Below are positions 50,457 to 50,605 of a stretch of DNA of 50,605 nucleotides, piece by piece; position 1 is the first letter of the stretch; each line of letters opens with the position of its first letter. This DNA comes from an uncultured Candidatus Saccharibacteria bacterium (GTDB lineage: Bacteria > Patescibacteriota > Saccharimonadia > Saccharimonadales > Saccharimonadaceae). Location: NCBI GenBank assembly GCA_938041555.1, contig CALIAC010000037.1, positions 1-50,605 of the forward strand, given 5' to 3'. A program made the position numbers and the translations under genes. A model generated the notes under the pieces. It did no database searches. It had not been told where the DNA came from and was given only the letters and a program-made list of their open reading frames with translations.

Positions 50457-50566
50457 TTCGGCACCGTGCTAGTTTCCCACTAAAAGCAGTATAATCGCCG
50501 CTGGGGAGCTTAACTTCTGTGTTCGGAATGGTTACAGGTGTTTCCTCCTCGCTATGGGCACCGAAG
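50457..50566 (-). rRNA. rrf: 5S ribosomal RNA
   Basis: About 110 nt. The universal core CCGAACACAGAAGTTAAGC is present and the two ends (TTCGGTGCCC and GGTGCCGAA) pair. The 23S and 16S genes should lie to the right, outside the window. Ends are set by pairing, so are accurate to a few bases. Confidence 0.95.
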
Positions 50567-50605
50567 TAAGGCTTTTAAAGACACTTTGTGCTGATATACG
50601 TCATC

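Overview
The window reads as chromosomal DNA of a Candidatus Saccharibacteria (TM7, Patescibacteria/CPR) cell. The basis is the ftsA-ftsZ-nrdR order, DUF5663-type proteins, short essential genes, a eukaryote-like IleRS with HHGT in place of HIGH, and many genes whose -10 box lies only 6-7 nt before the ATG. Genes end normally in TGA, TAG and TAA, so the code looks standard. The phylum is an inference; no 16S is in view. A 5S rRNA at the right edge marks the end of an rRNA operon entering from the right.

Layout. 1-8.5 kb: 5' part of ligA, a membrane protein, htpX, lemA, tRNA-Leu, an RBBP9-like hydrolase, tRNA-Cys and an ABC exporter. 8.8-17.5 kb: a leftward operon that begins with a tRNA-Ile-type T-box leader. 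It then carries a 2H phosphoesterase-like protein, a GNAT, an SGNH hydrolase, a histidine-phosphatase-like protein, an IMPase, a YunG-like protein and a NYN protein, mostly joined by 1-8 nt overlaps. It ends at ileS, whose product carries an LMW-phosphatase/ArsC domain plus a Nudix domain inserted at the edge of the editing domain. 17.6-21.8 kb: tag, a LiaF-like protein and a 2.3 kb stretch without a credible gene. 21.8-28.4 kb: ftsA, ftsZ, nrdR, a thioredoxin-like gene and VKOR, then map, adk, yqeY and rpsU. 28.6-33.4 kb: accessory genes, including a probable Panacea toxin-antitoxin pair. 33.6-39.5 kb: recJ, a winged-helix gene, priA, def and fmt. 39.9-43.2 kb: an accessory leftward cluster with two DUF5663-like genes and a large coiled protein. 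43.4-50.6 kb: infB, rpsA, an LPXTG protein, a metallopeptidase, a KGG stress protein, two unknowns and 5S rRNA.

The strongest novelty is the T-box operon with the IleRS-phosphatase-Nudix fusion. Two others stand out. One is a family of ~75-bp intergenic elements with a conserved core, flanked by copy-specific but mutually complementary arms (three intact copies and one decayed). The other is the loss of all zinc-binding cysteines in both LigA and NrdR, while PriA, Tag and the metallopeptidases keep theirs. Several intergenic spaces also hold long perfect hairpins that lack a U-tract.
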